A stretch of 64,000 nucleotides of DNA from Hyphomicrobiales bacterium (GTDB lineage: Bacteria; Pseudomonadota; Alphaproteobacteria; Rhizobiales; Rhizobiaceae), in NCBI GenBank assembly GCA_900469445.1, contig UBXM01000050.1:24187-88186 (forward strand), read 5' to 3'. Below are positions 1 to 8,603 of the stretch, piece after piece (the first letter of the stretch is position 1; each line of letters opens with the position of its first letter). The translations under genes and the position numbers were made by a program. Under the pieces are notes generated by a model. The model did no database searches and was not told where the DNA came from. It saw only the letters and a list, made by a program, of their open reading frames with translations.

Positions 1-393
1 GGCGATCTTCGGGTTTTCGATCTGCCGCGCCTCGATGAAGTCCTTGATGCAGTTGACCACCAGATCGGCCGGCAGGCCATGCAGGTTTACCTGCGCCGGA
101 TGCTTGATCCAGTGGCCCTGCCAGTAGTTGTTGCAATAGACATTGCCGGTCTCGAACTTCTGACCGGTCGATTCCGCAAACAACTCCTTCACGCGGGGGT
201 TCTTGGTGAAGGAAATGTGCACACCCTCGTCGAAGACAAAGCCGTCGCCATTGCCGAAACTTGAGGTCAGACCGCCCGGCCGCGACCGCTTGTCATAAAT
301 CCTGGCCCGTATGCCATTGGCAAACAGAACGTTGGCGGCGCCGAATCCGGCCATTCCGCTACCCAAGATCGCGTATCCCTGATGCTCCATCAT
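1..393 (-). CDS. FAD-dependent UDP-galactopyranose mutase/protoporphyrinogen-oxidase-like protein (3' part beyond left edge)
   Basis: Only the N-terminal ~131 residues are in the window; the gene runs off the left edge. The protein opens with a Rossmann FAD-binding stretch (AILGSGMAGFGAANVLFANG), followed by the typical acidic/basic turn and RPGGLTSSF, as in UDP-galactopyranose mutase and amine/protoporphyrinogen oxidase families. Two adjacent ATG codons (393 and 390) are possible starts. It lies 55 bp after the epimerase gene on the same strand, so it is probably the distal gene of the sugar operon. A role as mutase or oxidase on a nucleotide sugar or glycan precursor is inference. The family call is firm, the substrate unknown. 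Confidence 0.75.
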   Translation of the reverse strand, partial: MMEHQGYAILGSGMAGFGAANVLFANGIRARIYDKRSRPGGLTSSFGNGDGFVFDEGVHISFTKNPRVKELFAESTGQKFETGNVYCNNYWQGHWIKHPAQVNLHGLPADLVVNCIKDFIEARQIENPKIA

Positions 394-448
394 CGTTCCC
401 TTGTCACCATTCGCTTGTCGCATTCCGCCGTCTGCATACGGGCGCCGT

Positions 449-1495
449 TCAGTTCACCCAGCGAACATCGTCGGAAAGACGGCCCGCATCCATAAGGCGT
501 TCGAGCGTGGCCAGACGCTTGGCCGCGGCCGGAACGACTTCACGCCCGGCCTCTTTTGCGCTGGTCAGGCCATTCACCAGCCGCTCGATCGATTCCGACA
601 GGGACACCGCCGGCTGGTGATCGGGTGCCGACTTGGCATATCGGGTGAAATCCACCTGATAGGAGCGCAGATCCGGCAGTGCATCCTTGTTGATCGAGAC
701 ACGTGTGCCGGGGATCGCCTTGGCGACCGCTTCGGCAAGCTGGAAGACCTGATAGTTGTTTTCGTTGCGGCCCGCGTTGATCGATACGAACCGGCCGCCA
801 TTCTCCGCATCGCGCTTGATCGCCCATTCCATGGCGCGCGCCATGTCCTTGACGTCGATGAGCGGGCGCCAGGGCGTGCCGTCGCTCAAGACCTTGATCT
901 CGCCGGTCGCCAGCGCCGTGGCGACAAAATCGTTGAGCACCAGATCCAGCCGCAGCCGCGGGGACTGGCCGCAAGCGGTGGCAAAGCGGAGGCAGGTGAT
1001 CGTCATGTCCGGCGCTTCCAGCTGTTCCAGCGCCTGTTCGGTGGCGATCTTCGAGCGGGCATAGGCGGTGAGCGGCGTCAGTGTATCCGTCTCCTTGCGC
1101 GGGCCACCCTCGGCAAAACCGTAGACGCTGCAGCTGGAGGCGAAAACGAAGCTCTTCACGCCGGCGTCAGCGGCGGCTGTCGCGATATCGACGCTGGCGC
1201 GGTAGTTGATGCCTTCCGTCTGCTTTTCGAAACGGGCGCCGATCGGATCGTTGGAAAGGGCGGCGAGATGAACCACGGCATCCACGCCTTCCAGCAGTTT
1301 CACCGGAAAATCCCGGACATCGCCGAATACCTGTTTGTCGAGTACACGCTCGGGGAACTCGTCAGGCAGGGTGAGGCACTGGGCAAAATAACCGCTGTCG
1401 AAACCGATCAGCTCGGCATCCGGCCAGACTGAGCGAAAATGTGCTGCCACGACCGGGCCGACATAACCCATATTTCCGGTGATCAGGATACGCAT
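449..1495 (-). CDS. NAD-dependent epimerase/dehydratase (extended SDR)
   Basis: A 348-residue extended short-chain dehydrogenase of the nucleotide-sugar epimerase/dehydratase type. The start at MRILITGNMGYVG puts the NAD-binding GxxGxxG motif at residues 7-13; an upstream in-frame start would add 24 residues with no family character. The SSCSVYG strand and the catalytic YARSK (YxxxK) motif are present, and a WRPLIDVKDMARA segment matches the substrate domain of GalE/WcaG-like enzymes. It follows the DUF707 gene by 13 bp. It may act as a 4-ketoreductase, 4-epimerase or 4,6-dehydratase on a CDP-hexose; sequence alone does not decide. Confidence 0.88.
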   Translation of the reverse strand: MRILITGNMGYVGPVVAAHFRSVWPDAELIGFDSGYFAQCLTLPDEFPERVLDKQVFGDVRDFPVKLLEGVDAVVHLAALSNDPIGARFEKQTEGINYRASVDIATAAADAGVKSFVFASSCSVYGFAEGGPRKETDTLTPLTAYARSKIATEQALEQLEAPDMTITCLRFATACGQSPRLRLDLVLNDFVATALATGEIKVLSDGTPWRPLIDVKDMARAMEWAIKRDAENGGRFVSINAGRNENNYQVFQLAEAVAKAIPGTRVSINKDALPDLRSYQVDFTRYAKSAPDHQPAVSLSESIERLVNGLTSAKEAGREVVPAAAKRLATLERLMDAGRLSDDVRWVN

Positions 1496-1508
1496 ATACG
1501 ACCCGCCT

Positions 1509-2444
1509 CTATCTTGTGGTTGTCGAGAAAACTTTGACGGCGGGGCCGGCCCCGACCGCCTTTTCAAGCTGTACCGGCCGGTAGCCGATCTGGGTGATGG
1601 TACGCATCAGCATGCCGTAGCCGACCCTTCTGACATCCGACGAGCTTCGCATGGCGCTTGCTATGCGAAGGAGATGCAGGCCATTACGGATATTGGCTTC
1701 GATGCGGCCAACCTTGCGTCCGCTCAGGGTGATGCCGCCATAGATCAGCTTCGGCAGCGGCAGACCGCGGAAACTGCTTCTGATCTCCTTCAGGTCGCCT
1801 TCCGGATTCATGCCCAGTTTTTCGAAGGTCTTGTACACGGCTCCGGTGTAGAGCGGCCTTGTATGCAATATCGGCGATGCATCGATGAAGGCCGCGCGAT
1901 AGGCAGGTTTTGCCATCATCATGGTCCAGATGTCATCCTGCCCCCAGCCCGTCGGCCAGCGATCGAGCACAGGCAAAAGCATGCGCAGATAGGCCGTGCG
2001 GATGATCGGGCACATCGGCTCGACATAGTTCGCATAACGAAGCCGGAATTCCGGGCAATGCGCCGTAACCGGATAGGAGATATGGCTGGACGGCAGAAGT
2101 GACGGCTGGCCGATGTCGAGATCGTTCGCCGCCATGATCTCGAACAGGTTCGACAGGCCGTTCGGCTCGAACAACAGGTCGTCATCCGGGAACATGATGT
2201 AGTCGTACCGGTCGAGCAATCCGGGATTGGCCCGCAGGTAGCGGCAGACGCTATCCCATTTCGTGCCCGTGTCGACCGAGAGCGGGAAATCTCCGCCATC
2301 GAGATCGGACAGCTTTTCATCATAGGTGCTCAGTTGCAGGTCCCAGTTTCGCGTCGTCCTGGCTTCGAGCAGCCAGTTGCGATGCAGGGACAGGCCACCG
2401 ACACGTGCGAATACGAGGTTACGGGCTACATGGATGTCAGACAT
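1509..2444 (-). CDS. DUF707 family protein (putative glycosyltransferase-like)
   Basis: A 311-residue protein resembling the DUF707 family (seen in bacterial polysaccharide loci and in plants). Visible features are VFARVGGLSLHRNWL near the N-terminus, then DYIMFPDDDLLFEPNGL, a DDD-containing segment resembling the metal-binding DXD of GT-A transferases, and GQDDIWTMM further on. The ATG at 2444 overlaps the stop of the upstream methyltransferase (TGATG), so translation is probably coupled; a GTG 3 bp upstream is an alternative start. No signal peptide or membrane segment is obvious. A glycosyltransferase role is inferred from the DDD motif and neighbours; biochemical function of the family is not established to my knowledge. 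Confidence 0.78.
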   Translation of the reverse strand: MSDIHVARNLVFARVGGLSLHRNWLLEARTTRNWDLQLSTYDEKLSDLDGGDFPLSVDTGTKWDSVCRYLRANPGLLDRYDYIMFPDDDLLFEPNGLSNLFEIMAANDLDIGQPSLLPSSHISYPVTAHCPEFRLRYANYVEPMCPIIRTAYLRMLLPVLDRWPTGWGQDDIWTMMMAKPAYRAAFIDASPILHTRPLYTGAVYKTFEKLGMNPEGDLKEIRSSFRGLPLPKLIYGGITLSGRKVGRIEANIRNGLHLLRIASAMRSSSDVRRVGYGMLMRTITQIGYRPVQLEKAVGAGPAVKVFSTTTR

Positions 2445-3721
2445 CACGGCACCTCGATTTCCTGCGGATAAGGGATCGCCTTCAGGAAGGTCCCACCCTT
2501 CTTCTTGTAATCCGCCTGCTGGACGACGATTTCCTCGGCAAAATTCCAGGGAAGGATAAGCAGATAGTCGGTCGGCGCGGAGACGAGTTCCTCCACCGGC
2601 TTGATCGGCAGCCGCACGCCCGGCATGAACTTGCCGACCTTGTGGGTGTTGCGGTCGACGACATAGGAAATCGTTTCGGGCGGCAGATCCGCATAGTTCA
2701 GAAGCGTGGCACCCTTGGCGGCCGCACCATAGGCGGCGATTGTCTTGCCGGCCGAGCGGAATTCGCCCAGCATCCGGCGCAGATCGTCACGGATGCCCGA
2801 AACGCGCAGGCCGAAATCCCGGTAGCATTCGAAACCGGTCAGGCCCATCGCGGCTTCCTCATCCTGCATTTTCTGCAGGCGATCGGTCTTGCCCGGCGTC
2901 TTGCTGACCCGAAGGCGCAGCGAGCCGCCATGGATATCGAGCTTTTTCGCATCGTTGAGATAGAGCCCGTGGCGCGCCATCAGAGGCTCGAGCGCGGCCA
3001 GCGAATAATAGAAGAAATGCTCGTGATAGATCGTATCGAAGGCGCAGGTCTCGATCAGATCCTTGACGTAAGGGAATTCGAATTCGGCAATGCCGTCATC
3101 GGCGAGCAGGATCGCGAAACCTTCAACGAAATAGTTGATGTCGTTGACATGGGCGAGCACGTTGTTGGCCAGCATGACCGACGCACGCTTGCCTTCCGCG
3201 ACAAGCTTCGTGGCCACATCCTTGCCGAAGAAATCGATGACCGTCGGCACACCGATCGAGATCGCCGCCTTGGCCGGGCCACTGGCGGGATCGATGCCGA
3301 GCACCGGAATGCCGTTCTCGACGAAATTCTTCAGAAGATAACCGTCATTGCTGGCGATCTCGACGACGAGATTGTCGGCGCCGAGCTTGCGTTCCTCGAT
3401 GAGATCGAGCGCATGCTCGCGGCTATGGGCGAGAAGGGCCGGGATGAAGGAGGAGAAATACGGATAGTCCTGGCCGAAGAGGATTTCCGGCGGCACGTCC
3501 TCGCTGACCTGAAGCAGCCCGCATTCCTGACACAATACGACTTCGAGCGGGAAAAGCGGCTCCTGAACGCCGAGCTGTTCGGGTTCGAGCAAGGCGTTTG
3601 CGAGCGGCTGCTGGCCGAGATTGAGGATCGTGTCGAGATGGTCTCCACCGCATGACCGGCAGGCGGTGATGCGGCCGGCTTTCGGCGATGATGCTTCCAC
3701 TTGAATGCTTGCAATGGTCAT
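2444..3721 (-). CDS. Class I SAM-dependent sugar C-methyltransferase
   Basis: A 425-residue protein with the three-part architecture of NDP-hexose C-methyltransferases. An N-terminal zinc-binding domain has CRSCGG (about residues 22-27) and CQECG (about 60). The SAM-binding core carries the hallmark EIASNDGYLL (about 121-130). A C-terminal domain of the C-methyltransferase type contains AAYGAAAKGATLLNY. Such enzymes add a methyl branch to a 3- or 4-keto-deoxysugar, as in TylCIII-type pathways. Stop and start overlap with the DUF707 gene downstream and the DUF4910 gene upstream (4 bp). The methylated position cannot be told from sequence. Confidence 0.88.
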   Translation of the reverse strand: MTIASIQVEASSPKAGRITACRSCGGDHLDTILNLGQQPLANALLEPEQLGVQEPLFPLEVVLCQECGLLQVSEDVPPEILFGQDYPYFSSFIPALLAHSREHALDLIEERKLGADNLVVEIASNDGYLLKNFVENGIPVLGIDPASGPAKAAISIGVPTVIDFFGKDVATKLVAEGKRASVMLANNVLAHVNDINYFVEGFAILLADDGIAEFEFPYVKDLIETCAFDTIYHEHFFYYSLAALEPLMARHGLYLNDAKKLDIHGGSLRLRVSKTPGKTDRLQKMQDEEAAMGLTGFECYRDFGLRVSGIRDDLRRMLGEFRSAGKTIAAYGAAAKGATLLNYADLPPETISYVVDRNTHKVGKFMPGVRLPIKPVEELVSAPTDYLLILPWNFAEEIVVQQADYKKKGGTFLKAIPYPQEIEVP

Positions 3722-5049
3722 GGCCGAACCTCCGTGATTAATTCAGCTTCCAAACATAAATCTGCTGCGGCACGTATTCTCGAAAACGGCGCCTTGGCGC
3801 GTTCCGCGATATCGAGAAGCGAGCGGTTGCCGTCGCACTGGTTCAAGACCCAGAGCAGGTCCATCTGCGAGGCACCACCGGCTTCCTTCTGCCCGGCAAT
3901 GGCGCGGTAAAGGCCGCGCCGCCCGAGTTGCGGCTCGCCCCTGCCGTCGACGCGGCGATAGGTGGCGTTGCGCTGAAGCAGATTGAGCAAGTCGGCGAGC
4001 AGCCGGAACGACTGGCTAAGCGCCTCCGAGGTGACGAAGTCGCAATTGTCGAGCGAGGTGTGATATTCCGGAAAGGTGCCATGGATGGCGCGCATCAGGC
4101 AGCCGACCGGAAGCGCCAGACCGGGCGAACCGTATTGCCGCTCGTCATATCCATAGGGCGAAAATTCAAGCACCTCGAAAGCCTGACCGCTGTGGCGAAG
4201 CACATGCTCCGTCGCCACATCCACAACGGCGCCGCTGACGGTTTTCTTGTAATGAAACGGTCCCTCGTCGCCAATGCAGGTGAGCACCAGTCCGTGCGTG
4301 ATCCGATCGAGATGATCTTCGTTGCGGGCAAGCCAGGTGATCGCGCCGATCGTGGCCGGCAGGAACAGAAAGCGGATGCCGAGCCGCGGCCTTGGCTGAG
4401 CCAGAAAATGCCTGGCAAGCGCCGTTGCGACGACGATGCCGGACAGGTTGTCGTTGGCAAGGCTTGGATGGCAGACATGGACGGAGATCAGGATCTCCTC
4501 ATCGGTCTCGCCGGGAATGAAAAACTCGCCATAGGTGAGCGATCCATCAGCCAGATCGCTGTCGATCTCGACCTCGTAAGCCTCATCCTGCATCGACTGC
4601 CACAGTCTATGCGGCAGGCAGAAACCCCAGTTCTCTGCGTAGTAGGAAGTGCGATACGGGATCGCATCCGGCTGGTCGGGCAGCGTATGGATATGTGAGG
4701 ACAGTTCCTGACGTGTGAAGGTGCCGCGAACGGGCACGCTGTAACCGACGACATGCAGGTTGTTGGCGGCGAAATCGACAAGCACCCGGCCATCCAGCGC
4801 CTTGATCCTTGCCGAGCGGATATTCCATTCGCGCGGCACGTCCCAATCGAAGACACGCGTGCCGGTCGGCACTTCCCGAATATCGAGCGGGACATGCTGT
4901 TTCAGTGCCTGCAGCGTTGCACGCACGCCATCACCGGTAAGGCTGCGCGGCAGCGGGAACAGTGCCTTGAGCAAGGACATCATGTCGATCGGCGGCAGGG
5001 TGCCACCGTCTTCATTGCCTGCAGTCTTGAATACACCATCCAGCATCAT
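3718..5049 (-). CDS. DUF4910/DUF2172 aminopeptidase-like protein of polysaccharide loci
   Basis: A 443-residue cytoplasmic-looking protein. The N-terminal part has FPLPRSLTGDGVRATL and a central HVCHPSLANDNLSG segment typical of M28-like zinc peptidases of the DUF4910 group. A C-terminal part (from about residue 375) looks like a winged-helix tail (VLNQCDGNRSLLDIA). Start overlaps the stop of the upstream epimerase by 4 bp (ATGA). The family is common inside polysaccharide and nucleotide-sugar gene clusters, but no reaction is established to my knowledge. Deacylation or peptide-bond hydrolysis on a sugar substituent is one possibility and is speculation. It belongs to the operon by overlap on both sides. 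Confidence 0.85.
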   Translation of the reverse strand: MMLDGVFKTAGNEDGGTLPPIDMMSLLKALFPLPRSLTGDGVRATLQALKQHVPLDIREVPTGTRVFDWDVPREWNIRSARIKALDGRVLVDFAANNLHVVGYSVPVRGTFTRQELSSHIHTLPDQPDAIPYRTSYYAENWGFCLPHRLWQSMQDEAYEVEIDSDLADGSLTYGEFFIPGETDEEILISVHVCHPSLANDNLSGIVVATALARHFLAQPRPRLGIRFLFLPATIGAITWLARNEDHLDRITHGLVLTCIGDEGPFHYKKTVSGAVVDVATEHVLRHSGQAFEVLEFSPYGYDERQYGSPGLALPVGCLMRAIHGTFPEYHTSLDNCDFVTSEALSQSFRLLADLLNLLQRNATYRRVDGRGEPQLGRRGLYRAIAGQKEAGGASQMDLLWVLNQCDGNRSLLDIAERAKAPFSRIRAAADLCLEAELITEVRP

Positions 5050-5606
5050 GCGACGCTCCGTTGGAGCCAGGGCATTCTCGCCTCAAGATCAGGCCAAGCC
5101 CGATCCTTGTCGGAGATTTCCGTTACCGGTTCCGGCCATTTGATCGACAGGAGCGGGTCATCGTATCGCGCCCCATCGTAGAGTTCCGGATAGTAGGCCT
5201 CGCCCATCAGGTATTCGACGATCGCGTCTTCGCTCAGCGCCTGGAACCCGTGCGCGAAGCCTGCCGGAATGAACAGCATCCTTCCATCGTCGGCTCCGAG
5301 ATCGACATGGAAGCTTTCACCCAGTGTCTTCGATCCTTCGCGAAGATCGACAATCACGTCATGGATGCGCCCATGGCTGCAACGGACGACCTTGGCATCG
5401 GCATGCGGCGCCCTTTGAAAGTGCATTCCGCGGACGGCGCCGCGCGTCTTGGTCAGGGACGTATTTCCCTGAATGGGACTGAATGCGATGCCTGCATCGT
5501 CAAAAAGCTTCGTGCACCATACGCGGGCAAAACTGCCGCGGCTGTCGCCGTGAACCTTGAGATCGATAAGCTTCGCATCCGAGCCGCCGAGAGAGGTGAA
5601 GTTCAT
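5046..5606 (-). CDS. dTDP-4-dehydrorhamnose 3,5-epimerase family protein (RmlC-like)
   Basis: A 186-residue cupin epimerase, the usual RmlC length. The catalytic His is visible in RGMHFQ (His62), followed by VVRCSHGRIHDVIVDLR, the conserved core including DxR, and IPAGFAHGFQAL. The C-terminal YYPELYDGARYDDP segment matches the substrate-binding end. Because the neighbour is a cytidylyltransferase, the substrate is more likely a CDP-4-keto-6-deoxyhexose than a dTDP sugar (inference). The gene starts 20 bp after the cytidylyltransferase and its stop overlaps the DUF4910 start. Confidence 0.9.
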   Translation of the reverse strand: MNFTSLGGSDAKLIDLKVHGDSRGSFARVWCTKLFDDAGIAFSPIQGNTSLTKTRGAVRGMHFQRAPHADAKVVRCSHGRIHDVIVDLREGSKTLGESFHVDLGADDGRMLFIPAGFAHGFQALSEDAIVEYLMGEAYYPELYDGARYDDPLLSIKWPEPVTEISDKDRAWPDLEARMPWLQRSVA

Positions 5607-5626
5607 GACGCCTCCTCAGCCTGCTT

Positions 5627-6400
5627 CTACCAGACTTTCCACTGTGCCGAGCGGGATGCCCACATGTCGTTCAGCACCGTCTTGTCGCGCAGCGTATCCA
5701 TCGGATGCCAGAAGCCATGGTGGCGGTAGGCCATCAGCTCGCCCTGCTTGGCCAGCTCGTCCATCGGGCCCCTCTCCCACATGACCTCATCGCCTTCGAT
5801 GAGGTTCAGGACCGACGGGTCGAGGACGAAGAAACCACCGCTGATCCAGGTACCGCCGTTTTCCGGTTTTTCGTTGAAGGCGTGAACCCGCGGATCCTGG
5901 TCTTCCAGATACATCGCGCCGAAACGTCCGACCGGCTGTACAGCGGTCACGGTTGCGCTCTTGCCGTGGTCGTTGTGGAATTTCAGCAGCGCCGTCAGGT
6001 CTATGTCGCCGACGCCGTCGCCATAGGTCATGAAGAACGGCTCGTTGCCCAGAAGATGCCGGACACGGGCAAGCCTGCCGCCGGTCATGGTCTCTGCGCC
6101 CGTATCAGCCAGCGTGACGCGCCAGTCTTCGCAGGGCGGGTCGAGATAGGCGACTTCCGATGTCGCAAGATCGAAGGTTACGCTCGATCCCCGCATCCGC
6201 AAGTCTTCAAAGAACTTCTTGATCAGATGCCCCTTGTAACCACAGCATACGATGAAGTCTTTTACCCCATGCGCAGCGTATATCTTCATGATGTGCCAGA
6301 GAATTGGCTGTCCGCCAATCTCGACCAAAGGCTTCGGCACAGTCGACGTCTCTTCAGAAAGTCTTGTTCCAAGACCTCCTGCCAAAATCACTGCTTTCAT
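5627..6400 (-). CDS. rfbF: Glucose-1-phosphate cytidylyltransferase
   Basis: A 257-residue nucleotidyltransferase, the canonical RfbF length. It starts MKAVILAGGLGTRLSEET with the nucleotide-binding GGxGTR signature, then PKPLVEIGGQPILWH and the metal-binding TYGDGVGDIDL. A longer frame beginning 16 codons upstream lacks family similarity. The enzyme makes CDP-glucose from CTP and glucose 1-phosphate, the first step to CDP-deoxyhexoses. It is the first gene of a seven-gene minus-strand operon with very short spacings. The next pathway enzyme, CDP-glucose 4,6-dehydratase (RfbG), is not seen in the window. Confidence 0.92.
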   Translation of the reverse strand: MKAVILAGGLGTRLSEETSTVPKPLVEIGGQPILWHIMKIYAAHGVKDFIVCCGYKGHLIKKFFEDLRMRGSSVTFDLATSEVAYLDPPCEDWRVTLADTGAETMTGGRLARVRHLLGNEPFFMTYGDGVGDIDLTALLKFHNDHGKSATVTAVQPVGRFGAMYLEDQDPRVHAFNEKPENGGTWISGGFFVLDPSVLNLIEGDEVMWERGPMDELAKQGELMAYRHHGFWHPMDTLRDKTVLNDMWASRSAQWKVW

Positions 6401-6749
6401 AGTAAAACACGCCATCCGCTTAGCGATATCCACAAGTGGATTTCGCATTTAGATACAAAGGTTACTGGAATGCTGGCTATTTCACGTGATGGATCAAGAA
6501 AAACATAAATCAACGGGGCGAGCAAGCGCTTTTTAGTTATTGTTAAGCTTTAAAGAAAACAGCAACAGTAATAAAAATGTCATGCCGACAATTAAGCAAA
6601 GATATCGACGGAGACAGCAAGATAGTCGCCGCCGATCGCATGTCGAAACTGCAGCGCTGACGGCCCGTCAGCGGCTTTTAAAGCAAGCCACCCGCCGATC
6701 AGGCAGAATGGCAAAAGAGGAAGAAAGGCGGCTTGAACACGTGCAACAA
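6401..6749. other. Intergenic region upstream of the sugar operon
   Basis: 349 bp between the cytidylyltransferase start and the flippase stop, both on the minus strand. The part next to the cytidylyltransferase (about 6450-6620) is visibly richer in A/T than the genes and should hold the operon promoter. No convincing ORF, RNA gene or repeat was seen. Confidence 0.5.
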
Positions 6750-8189
6750 TCAATGCGCGTCAAACAGCTCAAAACGGCCGCCACCGAGCTTTACTCTCAA
6801 GCCCAGCGCCAGGAGCGTCGCGCCGTAGCTGATCGCGCCGAAACCTGCGACCACCACCATTTCCAGGAAATCGGGGATTTCCTGCCCGACAAGCTGCGTC
6901 CGCAACCAGTAAACCGCAATCACCATGACGGCGCCGGCCGCCCCGACCTTCCAGAGGTTCTGGATCTGTCGGCGAAAGCCCAGAGTGAGAAGACGCCGGA
7001 CCTGAAACGCGTAAAAGCCTCCCATGCCGGCGGCCATGAGCAGCCTCGCATAGATGACACCCTCGATTGAAAAGAAATAGAAGCCGACCGAAACCGCGGT
7101 CGTGCGCAGGATGAAATCGATCAGATTGATCCGGAACAGAACGTCCGGCCGATCGAGCGCCAGGCTCAAGGAGATGAGCGTCTGGAAATAGGGTACCGGC
7201 AGCATCGAAATGGACAGAAGCGCCAGATAAGGCGCAGCTTCCGCCCATTTCGGTCCGAGCAGAAGATTGGTGACCAGATCCGCAGTCAGAGCGATGCCGA
7301 GCGTGGCCGGAACACAGATCAGCATTGCGATGCGGATCGCCTTCAGAAAGGCCATGCGCACCCGGCCAAGGTCGGAGCTCATCTTCGAGAATGCGGACAT
7401 CAGCGGCTGCAAGGCCGGCCCGATGAAGCTCTGCGTCGGGATCAGCGATACGTCGTTCGCGACCGTGTAGCGACCGAGTATTGTTTTCGGAACGAAAGCA
7501 CCGATCATCAGGCGATCATATTGCCAGTTCAGCGCAGACACGACCTGAGAGGCCGTGAACCAACCCATGAAACCGGCAAAATCCCCTAGGCGCTGAAGAG
7601 AGAAGGCGGGGCGATAGCGGGCGAACACATAGGACATGATTGTCGTGACGCTTGCGGCGACGACATAATTGGCGACCAGCGCCCAATAGCCGCCCTCCGT
7701 ATAGACGATCACGATGGCGGCGATCAGGCCGCAGACCTTGCTGGTCGTTTCAGCAAGAAAGGTCGGCCGGAAGTCGATATTGCGGGCGAAATAGACCATC
7801 GCCGGGCTGTACAATCCCTTCACGACCGTGCCGATCGCAAGGATGCAGACAACCGGTATCAGTTCCGGGTCGCCATTGATCCAGGAATAGGGCCAGGCGC
7901 AGCCGATCGTCAGGATTGCAACCGCAATGCTTCGCAAAACGGCAAGCGTGAAGCCCGTATCCAGATGCTGCTTGTCTATGGAAGGGAGGCGCACGAGGGC
8001 CTGGGTGACCGGCACTTCCAGCACGCTGTCAATGATCAGGACCAGAGCCATGGCCAGCGCGGTCACGCCGAAATCGGCAGGGACAAGCAGGCGGGCCAGA
8101 ATGAGCAGATTGAGGAAATCGACAAGGCGACCAAACAGGCGCGAGAAGATCAACCAGGACGCGCCTCTCAGCGTGGCAAATGCAAGCAT
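6750..8189 (-). CDS. Oligosaccharide flippase family protein (Wzx/PST type)
   Basis: A 479-residue integral membrane protein with about 12-14 hydrophobic segments through its length. It begins MLAFATLRGASWLIFSRLFG and has the LARLLVPADFGVTALAM element seen in lipopolysaccharide and exopolysaccharide flippases. The ATG at 8189 follows GAGGA at a workable distance; a TTG six codons upstream is less likely. Such proteins move lipid-linked repeat units across the inner membrane. The position beside nucleotide-sugar and glycosyltransferase genes fits, but the transported glycan is unknown. Confidence 0.88.
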   Translation of the reverse strand: MLAFATLRGASWLIFSRLFGRLVDFLNLLILARLLVPADFGVTALAMALVLIIDSVLEVPVTQALVRLPSIDKQHLDTGFTLAVLRSIAVAILTIGCAWPYSWINGDPELIPVVCILAIGTVVKGLYSPAMVYFARNIDFRPTFLAETTSKVCGLIAAIVIVYTEGGYWALVANYVVAASVTTIMSYVFARYRPAFSLQRLGDFAGFMGWFTASQVVSALNWQYDRLMIGAFVPKTILGRYTVANDVSLIPTQSFIGPALQPLMSAFSKMSSDLGRVRMAFLKAIRIAMLICVPATLGIALTADLVTNLLLGPKWAEAAPYLALLSISMLPVPYFQTLISLSLALDRPDVLFRINLIDFILRTTAVSVGFYFFSIEGVIYARLLMAAGMGGFYAFQVRRLLTLGFRRQIQNLWKVGAAGAVMVIAVYWLRTQLVGQEIPDFLEMVVVAGFGAISYGATLLALGLRVKLGGGRFELFDAH

Positions 8190-8603
8190 TGACGACCCAA
8201 TCCTCAAACAAAAGAGACCGTCAGCGAGCCTCTAGAAACAAGGCTCCCTCTTCGGGAAGCCCTATCCGCCACCCGGACACGATGACACGACACTAAAGAC
8301 TTCACAAACGCAAACTATACGAACCCGACCTCGCCGAAGCGGCATATTTTCAAGGGACAAGCCTGGTTGCTCTCGAAATAAATATCAACAGCCCGGCGTT
8401 GAGCTTAACGATACACACAACCAAATAATAATCTATACTAAAATCAAAGATATCCGCCCCAGATACAGAATGCATCACTTCTTACAACACTATTTATTGT
8501 GGACCTCCTCCATTGACACGGCAGTATTTATGGTGAGGATTTACTCTCTGTGGTATTTCCTCAAAGTATTGTTAGCCTTCCAGTCAACCGTGAAGGGGAA
8601 TCG
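8190..8603. other. Divergent intergenic region between flippase and FAD oxidoreductase genes
   Basis: 414 bp between divergent starts. The middle (about 8380-8480) is A/T-rich and likely carries promoters for both directions. No defined operator, repeat or small gene could be recognised. An in-frame ATG at 8550 extends the plus-strand oxidoreductase frame, but it lacks a ribosome binding site. Confidence 0.45.

Noticed and set aside
401..1432. 343-residue plus-strand ORF opposite the SDR gene
   Set aside because: It is antisense to a well-supported SDR and its composition (many Arg, Gly, His, no motif) is that of a shadow frame.
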